A DNA stretch of 64,000 nucleotides from Ruminococcus sp. (GTDB taxonomy: Bacteria > Bacillota > Clostridia > Oscillospirales > Ruminococcaceae): the NCBI GenBank assembly GCA_017521805.1, contig JAFXDK010000038.1, positions 43,685-107,684 of the forward strand. Direction: 5' to 3'. The translations under genes were made by a program, and so were the position numbers. The notes beneath the pieces are model-generated. The model did no database searches. It saw nothing but the letters and a program-made list of their open reading frames with translations, and was not told where the DNA came from. This document shows, piece after piece, positions 1-7,972 of the stretch. Each line of letters starts with the position of its first letter. The first letter of the stretch is position 1.

Positions 1-536
1 ACGCATTTGTGGAAAATAACGTGGGATTGTTTATGTTCAAGTTCAGGGGTGAAAAGTTCGGGACTTGCTACAGCAACAATCTCAATGAACTTATGCAGGA
101 GTATGTCAGAACCCGAAGCAAAACAGATCAGCCCTTATGGAAATGTGCTGATTTGCACAGCGAAAATGACGGAAATGTGGTGTATCTCACTTCAACGGGA
201 GATTATGAAAAGCTTCTTCCTATTGAGAGAATTGCCGCTTCTGTGAAAGGTCTTGACCACGTTTTCTACGAGGATACATATACGGGAAAGCATTATCTTG
301 AAATTTTCTCGGAAAATGCTTCCAAGGCAAACGGCTTGAAATATCTTCGTGCGCAGTACGGCTTTGAGAAAATCGTAGCTTTCGGGGATAATCTCAACGA
401 TTTGAGTATGTTCAAGGAAGCTGATGTAAAAATTGCTGTTGAAAATGCCCGTGATGAGCTGAAAAATAAGGCTGATATGATAATCGGCACAAATGATGAA
501 AACGGCGTTGCTAAATATCTTTCAAAATTATTTTGA
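1..536 (+). CDS. Cof-type HAD-superfamily hydrolase, C-terminal part (5' end outside window)
   Basis: The reading frame is open from base 3, so the gene begins upstream of the window and only its C-terminal ~178 residues are present. The visible part carries the HAD motif GDNLND near residue 125 of the fragment, which binds Mg2+ in Cof/YidA-type phosphatases. A conserved Lys-Ala-x-Gly segment lies ahead of it, as in the HAD type IIB core. This family removes phosphate from sugar phosphates or cofactors in the cytosol; the substrate cannot be told from sequence. The next gene, iorA, starts 72 bp downstream. Confidence 0.85.
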   Translation, partial: AFVENNVGLFMFKFRGEKFGTCYSNNLNELMQEYVRTRSKTDQPLWKCADLHSENDGNVVYLTSTGDYEKLLPIERIAASVKGLDHVFYEDTYTGKHYLEIFSENASKANGLKYLRAQYGFEKIVAFGDNLNDLSMFKEADVKIAVENARDELKNKADMIIGTNDENGVAKYLSKLF

Positions 537-608
537 AAATTTTTAATATCGCTTAATTTAGATGTTTTCACAAACTCTTATATAATATAGAAAGGAAATG
601 TAAAAAAA

Positions 609-2339
609 ATGAAGAAACTTATGTTAGGAAACGAGGCTTTCGCAAGAGGTCTTTACGAAGCAGGCTGTAAGGTGGTTTCAAGCTACCCCGGTACTCCTTC
701 AACTGAAATTACAGAGGAAGTCGCAAAGTATGACGAAATCTACGCTGAATGGGCTCCCAACGAAAAGGTTGCTATGGAGGCAGCTCTCGGAGCTTCTATT
801 GCAGGTGCAAGAGCATTCTGCGGAATGAAGCACGTTGGACTCAATGTTGCAGCTGACCCTCTTTATACTGCGGCTTACACAGGCGTAAACGGCGGACTTG
901 TTATCGCTGTTGCTGATGACCAGGGTATGCACTCTTCTCAGAATGAGCAGGACAGCCGTCACCACGCTATTGCGGCTAAGGTGCCTATGCTTGAACCCTC
1001 TGATTCTACAGAATGCCGCGATTTCGTAAAGCTTGCTTACGAAATTTCAGAAGATTTCGATACTCCCGTTATTGTAAGAATGTCAACTCGTGTTGCTCAT
1101 TCTCAGAGCATTGTTGAAACATTTGACAGACAGGAGCTTGAATTAAAGGAATATACAAAGAATCCCCAGAAATATGTTATGATGCCTGCATTTGCAAGAG
1201 GCAGACACGTATTTGTTGAGGAGCGTACAGCAAAGCTTACAGAGTATGCTGAAACTTCACCTCTCAACCGTGTTGAAATCTCCGACAAGGCTGAATTCGG
1301 CGTAATCACAAACGGTGCGGCTTATCAGTATGTCAAGGAGGCTCTGGGCGAAAAGGCTTCTGTATTAAAGCTTGGTATGGTTAATCCTATGCCTGTACAG
1401 CTTATCCGTGACTTTGCGGCTAAGTATGACCGTATTGTTGTTGTTGAGGAGCTTGACGGTATTATCGAGGCTCACTGCCGCAACATTGGCGTTACAAATG
1501 TAGAGGGCAAGGAGATTTTCGGCTGTATCGGCGAAATCAACCAGTCCGCAATTGCTGAAAAGCTGCTTGGCGAGAAAAAAGAATTTGCAGCTCTTGATGA
1601 CGCTATTCCTGTTCGTCCTCCCGTTATGTGTGCAGGCTGTCCTCACCGTGGACTTTTCTACAACCTGAAAAAGCTTGGTGTTACAGTTTCAGGTGATATC
1701 GGCTGTTATACTCTCGGTGCGGCTGCTCCCCTTAATGCTATGGATACTACAATCTGTATGGGCGCTTCAATTTCCGCGCTCCACGGCTTCAACAAGGCAA
1801 GAGGCGCTGAAAGCGAGCACAAGAGCGTTGCTGTTATCGGAGATTCTACATTCATGCACAGCGGTATGACAGGTCTTGTAAATATTGCTTACAATAATTC
1901 AAATTCAACTGTTATCATCGTTGATAACTCTATCACAGGTATGACAGGACATCAGCAGAATCCCACAACAGGAAAGAATCTTAAGGGAGATCCTGCTGCC
2001 GCTGTTAATCTTGAAGAACTCTGCAAGGCTATCGGAATCAAGCGTGTACGCGTTGTTGACCCATACAAGCTTGCTGAAACTGAGGCTGTAATCAAGGAAG
2101 AACTGGCGGCTGATGAGGCATCTGTTATCATCTCTCGCAGACCTTGTGCACTTCTTAAATATGTTAAGCACAACGCTCCGTTCAAGGTTGAAGCTGACAA
2201 GTGTGTAGGCTGTAAGATGTGTATGAAGCTTGGATGTCCCGCAATTTCAATGAAGGACGGCAAGGCTGTTATTGACCATACTCAGTGCGTAGGCTGCGGC
2301 ATCTGCAAGGAACAGTGTAAGATTGGTGCAATAATCTGA
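609..2339 (+). CDS. iorA: Indolepyruvate:ferredoxin oxidoreductase, alpha subunit
   Basis: This 576-residue cytosolic protein is the large, thiamine-diphosphate-binding subunit of the enzyme that converts aryl-pyruvates (indolepyruvate, phenylpyruvate) and CoA to aryl-acetyl-CoA and reduced ferredoxin. The N-terminal part has the pyrimidine-domain signature SYPGTPSTEI near residue 25. The middle has the C-x-x-C segment APVMCAGCPHRG-like around residue 340 and the ThDP/Mg site GDSTF...NNS near residue 410. The C-terminus ends in a 2[4Fe-4S] ferredoxin module with two CxxCxxC clusters (about residues 533-570). Length is normal for the family. The partner iorB lies 870 bp downstream after three small genes, and paaK follows, the usual aryl-acetate fermentation set. 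Confidence 0.96.
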   Translation: MKKLMLGNEAFARGLYEAGCKVVSSYPGTPSTEITEEVAKYDEIYAEWAPNEKVAMEAALGASIAGARAFCGMKHVGLNVAADPLYTAAYTGVNGGLVIAVADDQGMHSSQNEQDSRHHAIAAKVPMLEPSDSTECRDFVKLAYEISEDFDTPVIVRMSTRVAHSQSIVETFDRQELELKEYTKNPQKYVMMPAFARGRHVFVEERTAKLTEYAETSPLNRVEISDKAEFGVITNGAAYQYVKEALGEKASVLKLGMVNPMPVQLIRDFAAKYDRIVVVEELDGIIEAHCRNIGVTNVEGKEIFGCIGEINQSAIAEKLLGEKKEFAALDDAIPVRPPVMCAGCPHRGLFYNLKKLGVTVSGDIGCYTLGAAAPLNAMDTTICMGASISALHGFNKARGAESEHKSVAVIGDSTFMHSGMTGLVNIAYNNSNSTVIIVDNSITGMTGHQQNPTTGKNLKGDPAAAVNLEELCKAIGIKRVRVVDPYKLAETEAVIKEELAADEASVIISRRPCALLKYVKHNAPFKVEADKCVGCKMCMKLGCPAISMKDGKAVIDHTQCVGCGICKEQCKIGAII

Positions 2340-2354
2340 TTGGAGATAATGATT

Positions 2355-2735
2355 ATGGATATTTACAGCGAGTTTGTCAATTGGCTTGACAATATCTTGG
2401 AAAATAACGATATGCCCGATGAAACGGTTTCTTTCTGCTTTAATCTGTACGAAGAATCCGTTGAGGACAGCGTCTATGCCGTTCAGCTTGTAGCTTGCGA
2501 GGCATTTGATGAAAATAATCCCGATTGGGCTTGCGAAGAATGTTGGTCATCGGAAGAAGATATATTCTGCGTGGAGCTTTCCGACGAGGCTGAAAAGGAT
2601 TGGAAAGCCGCACAGAAGCTTATAACGAGCTGGGTTGAGGAATATCTCGGAAACGGTAAATATGCAGATATACTCACATCAAAGCCTGTAGGCATAGGAT
2701 TCGTTGACGGAGATGTGGAGATTATCCGCAGATAA
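2355..2735 (+). CDS. Small acidic hypothetical protein in the ior operon
   Basis: A 126-residue, strongly acidic soluble protein with no signal peptide or membrane segment and no family that I recognise. It contains a Trp-Ala-Cys-Glu-Glu-Cys-Trp cluster near residue 55. The ATG at 2355 is preferred because GGAG at 2342-2345 lies 9 bases upstream; an in-frame TTG at 2340 directly abuts the iorA stop and is less likely. It sits 15 bases after iorA on the same strand and is presumably co-transcribed with it. Confidence 0.7.
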   Translation: MDIYSEFVNWLDNILENNDMPDETVSFCFNLYEESVEDSVYAVQLVACEAFDENNPDWACEECWSSEEDIFCVELSDEAEKDWKAAQKLITSWVEEYLGNGKYADILTSKPVGIGFVDGDVEIIRR

Positions 2736-2753
2736 GAAAAGCCGGTGATTATT

Positions 2754-2969
2754 ATGAAGCTAAAAATATTATATTTTATATACAGATTAATTCAGCTTTT
2801 CACCATTATATTTATTACAGACAGACTTGAAATGAATTTCTGGGCAAAATTCGGTATACTTCTTTTGTTGCTTCTCATATTTGATGAAACAGAAGAATAC
2901 GTTCAGCGTTTTTTCAACATTGATTCGGATTTGTCTGAAAATGAACTGTCTGATAATCAAGGGGAATAA
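2754..2969 (+). CDS. Small membrane protein, first of a tandem paralogous pair
   Basis: A 71-residue protein with two hydrophobic stretches (about residues 5-22 and 30-44) and a charged C-terminus. It aligns over its whole length with the next gene (2972-3193). Shared positions include K-x-K-I-L, F-x-Y, Arg-x-Glu, Trp-x-Lys-x-Gly and a final Glu-x-x-Val. A GTG at 2745 is an alternative start. The family was not recognised. It lies between iorA and iorB and so is probably part of that transcript. Confidence 0.65.
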   Translation: MKLKILYFIYRLIQLFTIIFITDRLEMNFWAKFGILLLLLLIFDETEEYVQRFFNIDSDLSENELSDNQGE

Positions 2970-2971
2970 TA

Positions 2972-3193
2972 ATGAAATCAAAAATTTTGAGTTTTTTATA
3001 TGAAGTATTCAGATTTTTTGTTGCGTTCAATATAAGCGAAAGGTTTGAATTCGGTTTATGGGGAAAAATAGGCGTTATAGCTGTGGTAGTAGCTGTATTC
3101 GGCATTATCGAAGCCTTTGTCGAAAAAATCTCGGTAAAGAAAACTGCACAAGATGCCTTGGAGCAGAAATATACGTCAAATGAAAATAATTAA
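2972..3193 (+). CDS. Small membrane protein, second of a tandem paralogous pair
   Basis: A 73-residue protein starting 2 bases after the stop of its paralogue; GGGG at 2960-2963 within the end of the previous gene can serve as ribosome site. It has hydrophobic segments at about residues 7-20 and 30-47 and a hydrophilic tail. The two neighbours look like a duplication that has since diverged. It ends 15 bases before iorB. No function can be assigned beyond likely membrane location. Confidence 0.68.
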   Translation: MKSKILSFLYEVFRFFVAFNISERFEFGLWGKIGVIAVVVAVFGIIEAFVEKISVKKTAQDALEQKYTSNENN

Positions 3194-3208
3194 GGAGAAA
3201 ATTTAAAT

Positions 3209-3790
3209 ATGGAAACTAAATCAATTATGATAGTCGGTGTTGGCGGACAGGGTTCTCTGCTTGCTTCAAGACTTCTGGGAAATGTGCTTCTTGCACAGGG
3301 ATATGATGTAAAAGTAAGCGAAGTTCACGGAATGAGCCAGCGCGGCGGTTCTGTTGTTACATACGTAAAATACGGCGATAAGGTATACTCCCCTGTTGTT
3401 GAAAAGGGCGAGGCTGACGCTGTAATTTCCTTTGAGCTTCTCGAAGCGGCACGCTGTCTGCCATATCTGAAAAAGGGCGGTACTCTTATCACTTCCACAC
3501 AGCAGATTGACCCCATGCCTGTTATTACAGGTGCTATGGAATATCCTGCTGACCTCGTAAGCAAGCTTGCTGAGGCAGGTGCTGATATTACAGCTGTTGA
3601 CGCTCTTTCTCTTGCAGAAGAAGCAGGTACAGCCAAAGCTTCAAACGTTGTTCTTATGGGCGTACTCTCCGCAAAAACAGATTTCCCTGAGGAGCTCTGG
3701 CAGAATGCTCTTGAACAGTGCGTACCTCCAAAATTCCTTGAACTTAACAAAAAGGCATTTGAACTTGGCAGAAATGCTGCTGTAAAGTAA
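3209..3790 (+). CDS. iorB: Indolepyruvate:ferredoxin oxidoreductase, beta subunit
   Basis: A 193-residue gamma-type pyruvate/ketoisovalerate oxidoreductase subunit that completes the IorAB complex. The N-terminus has the signature GVGGQGSLLASRLLG (about residues 10-24). Near residue 45 is the SEVHGMSQRGG segment, which is strongly conserved in IorB proteins. Start ATG follows AAGGAG with 10-base spacing. IorB normally follows iorA directly; here they are separated by three small genes. The same substrate logic (aryl-pyruvate to aryl-acetyl-CoA) is supported by paaK downstream. Confidence 0.95.
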   Translation: METKSIMIVGVGGQGSLLASRLLGNVLLAQGYDVKVSEVHGMSQRGGSVVTYVKYGDKVYSPVVEKGEADAVISFELLEAARCLPYLKKGGTLITSTQQIDPMPVITGAMEYPADLVSKLAEAGADITAVDALSLAEEAGTAKASNVVLMGVLSAKTDFPEELWQNALEQCVPPKFLELNKKAFELGRNAAVK

Positions 3791-3824
3791 AAATAGATTA
3801 CATTTTTGAACGGGAGGGATAACT

Positions 3825-5327
3825 TTGAAAAAGCTTTTAGCGGCGCTTACCCTTTTATCCATGGCAATTTCCTGCACTTCCTGCGGTTTGTATTCAACCT
3901 ACGAAGCAGATGTGGAATTATCTGAAATATCAGGTACTGACGCTCCGACTTCTGACGCTTCAATTTCTACGGAAGCGGAAACGGAAAAGCTTACCGAAGC
4001 TGACCCTACCCGTCAGGAGTGCCACAAAACCATACATAATGAGGAAAAGCCCGAAGTCGTGAAAATATCCTTTGAGGGTGTCTGCTCAGGTGATATCCGC
4101 AGACATGCTAAAGTTGAGGATTTGTATAATATTGATATACTCCACAGCGGAGTTGTGGGACTTGTGGGTATTCCTGTTGAACTGGAATACGATGAAGAAG
4201 TAAAAAATCCTCGTCTGACTTTTACTTATGATACATCTGAGCTGAGAGGTATTCCCGAAAAGAATCTCATAATGCTTCATTATTCCGTGCAAGATGCTTT
4301 TTATAATACCGTTGAGAATTTCAAGCTTGATACGGATAATTGTACTGTATCTGCTGATATTGAGGAGCAGGGAGTATATCTTCTTGCTGACGCTTATCAG
4401 TGGTACGATTGTTGGGGCATTGATGTATCTGAATACGCCTATGAAAGAGATTTAACCCAATACAAGACAGACTGGGAGCGCGAGGAAGATACAGGAAGCA
4501 TTATGGCTCTTGCAAACAAGCAATGGGCTATGGAAAATGCTCCCGATTTCCATGTATCTAACGCGGAACAGCTTGCTTCTGTGGTCTGGTATGTCAACGG
4601 TATAGACGGTAATGCAAATGTAACTCTTGAAAAGGATATTGACCTTTCCGACTACGATTGGAAGCCTATGGGCTGGGGAAAAGGCATGGGCGGCGGATTC
4701 TCGGGAACTGTGGACGGTCAGGGACATACTATCTATGGTATGACCATTATGGAGGATTATCTCCAATCAGGCTTCATCGGCTATGGACTTGGCGTTTCTG
4801 TGAAAAATATCAATTTTGAGGACGCTTATGTTTCATCTACACACTGCACAGGCATTGTAGGCGGTGAACTGTATATGTCCGGTGCATGGGAGAATATTTA
4901 CGTGCAGGGCACTGTTCGCGGCGGAGATGACGACTACGCGGCTATAGTGGGCAGAGAGACTGATATAAATTTCAAGAACTGTTCTGCTGATGTTACTGTA
5001 AACGGTGAGCCTTTCGAGTATCTTTCCTATCGTCAGAAGCGTGAGGCTGAGGTCGAAATCGTTGAAACTTTTACCCTTACCCTGAATGATGATTACACAA
5101 TTACCCGTGATGAACACGAGGGATTTCACAACCTTGGCTGGATGATATTGATGAACGATGAACAGGTTCTCCATAGAAATGCAGAAAACGAACTCGTTCT
5201 CGATACTCATAACTGGGTTAGCGATTCCCCTGCAAAGTATACTATTTATCTTGTGGCTTATATAAACGGCACGTATATCCGTGTAAGCAATGTTATTGAA
5301 TATACGCTGACGGAAAACAACGACTAA
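3825..5327 (+). CDS. Secreted lipoprotein with GLUG-like repeats
   Basis: A 500-residue protein with a lipoprotein signal peptide: Lys-Lys, a hydrophobic stretch, then Thr-Ser-Cys-Gly, with Cys20 as the probable lipidated residue. A Thr/Ser/Glu-rich spacer follows. The middle region (about residues 245-385) contains the pattern GTVDGQGHTIYGM and repeated Gly-Ile-Val-Gly turns, as in GLUG-motif right-handed beta-helix proteins on Gram-positive surfaces. The last ~100 residues look like a separate beta domain. No catalytic site is seen. It lies between iorB and paaK on the same strand (34 and 43 bp gaps), an odd position for a surface protein. Confidence 0.75.
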   Translation: MKKLLAALTLLSMAISCTSCGLYSTYEADVELSEISGTDAPTSDASISTEAETEKLTEADPTRQECHKTIHNEEKPEVVKISFEGVCSGDIRRHAKVEDLYNIDILHSGVVGLVGIPVELEYDEEVKNPRLTFTYDTSELRGIPEKNLIMLHYSVQDAFYNTVENFKLDTDNCTVSADIEEQGVYLLADAYQWYDCWGIDVSEYAYERDLTQYKTDWEREEDTGSIMALANKQWAMENAPDFHVSNAEQLASVVWYVNGIDGNANVTLEKDIDLSDYDWKPMGWGKGMGGGFSGTVDGQGHTIYGMTIMEDYLQSGFIGYGLGVSVKNINFEDAYVSSTHCTGIVGGELYMSGAWENIYVQGTVRGGDDDYAAIVGRETDINFKNCSADVTVNGEPFEYLSYRQKREAEVEIVETFTLTLNDDYTITRDEHEGFHNLGWMILMNDEQVLHRNAENELVLDTHNWVSDSPAKYTIYLVAYINGTYIRVSNVIEYTLTENND

Positions 5328-5370
5328 AATTGACGAAAGTCAATAATTTATAAATAAGGAGATAAAGCCA

Positions 5371-6678
5371 ATGGCAAATTATTGGAATCAGGAAATTGAA
5401 TGTATGTCCTATGAGGATATGAAAAAGCTTCAGAGTGAGCGTCTTGTTGCTCAGGTGAAGCACGTTTACGAAAATGTTGAATATTATCGTAACCTCATGG
5501 ACGAAAAGGGAGTAAAGCCCGAAGATATTCAGTCTGTTGACGACCTTCACAAGCTCCCATTTCTCTCTAAGGCTGACCTCCGTGATGCATACCCCTATGG
5601 ACTTCTTGCTAAGCCCCTCAATGAATGTGTCCGTATTCATTCAACAAGCGGCACTACAGGTAAGCGTGTAGTTGCATTTTATACACAGAATGATATCGAC
5701 CTCTGGGATGACTGCTGTGCAAGAGCTATTGTTGCGGCTGGCGGCACAAAAGACGATGTATGTCAGGTAGCTTACGGCTTCGGACTTTTCACAGGCGGTG
5801 CAGGTCTCAACGGCGGCTCACATAAAGTCGGCTGTCTTACGCTTCCCATGTCAAGCGGAAATACAGACCGTCAGATTGAATTTATGCGCGACCTTGGCTC
5901 AACTATTCTCTGCTGTACTCCCTCATATGCCGCATATATCGGCGAGACACTTCACGAAATGGGACTTACTTCCGATGATATCAGCCTTAAAGCAGGTATT
6001 TTCGGCGCTGAGCCATGGACTGAGGAAATGAGAAAGTCCATTGAAGCTTCTCTCGGTATCAAGGCTTATGATATCTATGGTCTTACAGAAACAAGCGGCC
6101 CCGGTGTTGCTTTTGAGTGCTGTGAGCAGACAGGTATGCATATTAACGAGGATAACTTTATCCCTGAGATTATAAATCCCGATACAGGAGAAGTTCTCCC
6201 TGAGGGCGAAGTGGGCGAGCTTGTATTCACAAGCATCACTAAGGAGGCATTCCCCCTGCTCCGCTACAGAACAAGAGATTTATGCGTACTCAGCCGCAAA
6301 AAGTGCTCCTGCGGACGTACACTCATCAAGATGAGAAAACCCATGGGAAGAAGCGACGACATGCTTATTATCCGCGGTGTAAACGTATTCCCCTCACAGA
6401 TTGAAACTGTACTTATCGAGCAGGGATATTCACCAAACTATCTCATTGAGGTTGACAGAAAGAACAATACAGATACTCTTGATATCAGCGTTGAGATGAA
6501 TCCCGACCAGTTCTCTGATAAGATGAAGGTAATGCAGGAGCAGGAAAAGGCTCTGGCACTTGCTATAAAGACAATGCTGGGAATCAATCCCAAGGTACAC
6601 CTTGTAAGCCCCAAGTCCATTACAAGAAGCGAGGGCAAGGCTGTACGAGTTATCGACAGAAGAAAGCTTCACGATTAA
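5371..6678 (+). CDS. paaK: Phenylacetate-CoA ligase
   Basis: A 435-residue adenylate-forming enzyme that interconverts aryl-acetate plus CoA plus ATP and aryl-acetyl-CoA. It has the AMP-binding signature STSGTTGKRV (about residue 91), YGLTETSGPG near residue 232, and a conserved Cys cluster (Cys-Ser-Cys-Gly) near residue 311 typical of PaaK-like ligases. In anaerobes running IorAB it probably works toward aryl-acetate with ATP gain; that direction is inference. Start ATG has AAGGAG 9 bases upstream. It is followed 15 bp later by an ACT-domain gene, the common iorA-iorB-paaK-ACT order. Confidence 0.95.
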   Translation: MANYWNQEIECMSYEDMKKLQSERLVAQVKHVYENVEYYRNLMDEKGVKPEDIQSVDDLHKLPFLSKADLRDAYPYGLLAKPLNECVRIHSTSGTTGKRVVAFYTQNDIDLWDDCCARAIVAAGGTKDDVCQVAYGFGLFTGGAGLNGGSHKVGCLTLPMSSGNTDRQIEFMRDLGSTILCCTPSYAAYIGETLHEMGLTSDDISLKAGIFGAEPWTEEMRKSIEASLGIKAYDIYGLTETSGPGVAFECCEQTGMHINEDNFIPEIINPDTGEVLPEGEVGELVFTSITKEAFPLLRYRTRDLCVLSRKKCSCGRTLIKMRKPMGRSDDMLIIRGVNVFPSQIETVLIEQGYSPNYLIEVDRKNNTDTLDISVEMNPDQFSDKMKVMQEQEKALALAIKTMLGINPKVHLVSPKSITRSEGKAVRVIDRRKLHD

Positions 6679-6693
6679 AAGGAGGAAAGAACT

Positions 6694-7125
6694 ATGGCAA
6701 ACGCAAAACAGATTTCAGTATTCGTTGACAACAAGCCCAATCAGCTTACAGGCGTTATGGCTCTGCTTAAAGAAAGCAATATCAATGTACGCGCTCTCAG
6801 CCTTGCTGATACGTCCGATTTCGGTATTCTCCGTATGGTTGTAAATGATACGGATAAAGCTGAAAAGGTGCTGAAAAACGCTTCATATGCCGTTACAGTA
6901 ACGGAAATTGTGGCAATTACTATCCCCGATTCCCCTGGACAGCTCAGCCGAGTTCTTGACATCCTCGGCGCTGAAAATGTAAATCTGGAGTATCTCTACG
7001 CATTTACAGGAGCTTCCGACAGGTCTGTTTCCTTTGTTATCCGCGTGGACGATATAAAGCTCGCTTCCGATGCGCTTACAAAGGGCGGTATTATTCAGCT
7101 TACGGAGCAGGACCTTTCGGAATAA
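6694..7125 (+). CDS. Double ACT-domain amino-acid-binding protein
   Basis: A 143-residue cytosolic protein made of two ACT domains (about residues 5-70 and 72-140), each with the beta-alpha-beta start and a Gly-Gln/Gln-Leu loop (NKPNQLTGV and DSPGQLSRV). Such free-standing ACT proteins follow iorAB-paaK in many Clostridia and are thought to sense aromatic amino acids or modulate the enzymes; the ligand is not known from sequence. AGGAGG lies 10 bases before the start. It is the last gene of the operon. Confidence 0.88.
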   Translation: MANAKQISVFVDNKPNQLTGVMALLKESNINVRALSLADTSDFGILRMVVNDTDKAEKVLKNASYAVTVTEIVAITIPDSPGQLSRVLDILGAENVNLEYLYAFTGASDRSVSFVIRVDDIKLASDALTKGGIIQLTEQDLSE

Positions 7126-7288
7126 TGCGTAATGCGTAATGCGTAATGCGTAATTATTTAAAGAGCTGTTAGCTTTTTGGAACGGCAATTTTATCGGGTA
7201 ATGCTAATTTGTGTAGGGGCTGTCTTGGCAGTCCCTATGACAGAATGTCGTGAGAAGCTAACAGCTAATGGCTAATAGCTAAAAGCTT
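7123..7288 (+). repeat. Dispersed repeat: TAATGCG tandem plus MITE-like unit
   Basis: 7123-7155 is a tandem of the 7-mer TAATGCG (four copies and a partial). Then AGCTGTTAGCTT at 7164-7175 is repeated in perfect inverted form at 7255-7266, enclosing a GTAGGGGCTG...CAGTCCC hairpin at 7214-7235. The 7290-7353 stretch after it has no recognisable feature. Related modules recur at 9290, 11297, 16240, 17997, 49944, 54169 and 58868. Confidence 0.8.
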
Positions 7289-7353
7289 GATTTACACAGC
7301 AAAGCATTGCCAAAGGCTATAAAAGTAATTTATTGGATTATTTTCAAATGGTC

Positions 7354-7382
7354 TTGACAAATTGTACAAAAAATTGTATAAT
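7354..7382 (+). promoter_or_regulatory. Sigma-A promoter for the zinc-ribbon gene
   Basis: TTGACA at 7354-7359 and TATAAT at 7377-7382 with a 17-base spacer, a full consensus match. The start codon of the next gene is 94 bases downstream of the -10 box. Confidence 0.85.
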
Positions 7383-7475
7383 ATAAGTACTGTATAATGG
7401 TTGCAGGCGAAGTGTGTCATTTTGGGATGATGAAGCTTTACTGCAATACGCAATATGAAAATGGAGTTGATAGGA

Positions 7476-7910
7476 ATGGGTATTCTCGATAAAATCGGCG
7501 ATGTCTCCAAGGGCGTTTCCGACAAAACCAAGAGTATGTCCGAGGCTAATAACCTCAAAAGAAAAATCCTCTACGAGGAGGAAAGAATCATTGAAATCTT
7601 CACCGATCTCGGTAAGAAGTATTACAAGAATCCTAACGAGGATCCTGCAAGTCTCAAGGTTCTCTGCGATGATATCGATACTCGCCGCAGACGTATCAAG
7701 AAGATGAGATTTGAGCTCAACGGTATTAGAGGCTATAAGATTTGCCCCAAGTGCGACGCTGAGGTAAACGACCGTTTCCAGTTCTGCGGACGCTGTGGTG
7801 CAAGACTTCCTGAAATGGAAGACGACGATTTTATGTCTCTTGAGCCCAACGACTACTACACAGAGAGCAGCAATCAGTTCTTCAACGCTGATTCCAACAA
7901 GAACTATTAA
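7476..7910 (+). CDS. Zinc-ribbon domain protein
   Basis: A 144-residue protein with an N-terminal helical/coiled-coil part (about residues 1-85) and a zinc ribbon CPKC...CGRCG at about residues 89-109, followed by an acidic tail. Proteins beginning Met-Gly-(Ile/Leu)-Leu-Asp-Lys with this layout are common in Firmicutes; their role is unknown. ATG at 7476 is chosen because GGAG (7463-7466) is 9 bases upstream and the sequence from Met-Gly-Ile-Leu fits homologues; an ATG at 7455 is in frame. It has its own strong promoter and terminator and is therefore monocistronic. Confidence 0.85.
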   Translation: MGILDKIGDVSKGVSDKTKSMSEANNLKRKILYEEERIIEIFTDLGKKYYKNPNEDPASLKVLCDDIDTRRRRIKKMRFELNGIRGYKICPKCDAEVNDRFQFCGRCGARLPEMEDDDFMSLEPNDYYTESSNQFFNADSNKNY

Positions 7911-7920
7911 TCATTAAATG

Positions 7921-7955
7921 CAAGGGCGGCGTTTTGTCGCTCTTGTTTTGTTTTT
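7921..7955 (+). terminator. Rho-independent terminator
   Basis: CAAGGGCG (7921-7928) pairs with CGCTCTTG (7938-7945) and is followed by TTTTGTTTTT, 11 bases after the zinc-ribbon stop codon. Confidence 0.75.
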
Positions 7956-7972
7956 AAAAAGAAGTATACTAT

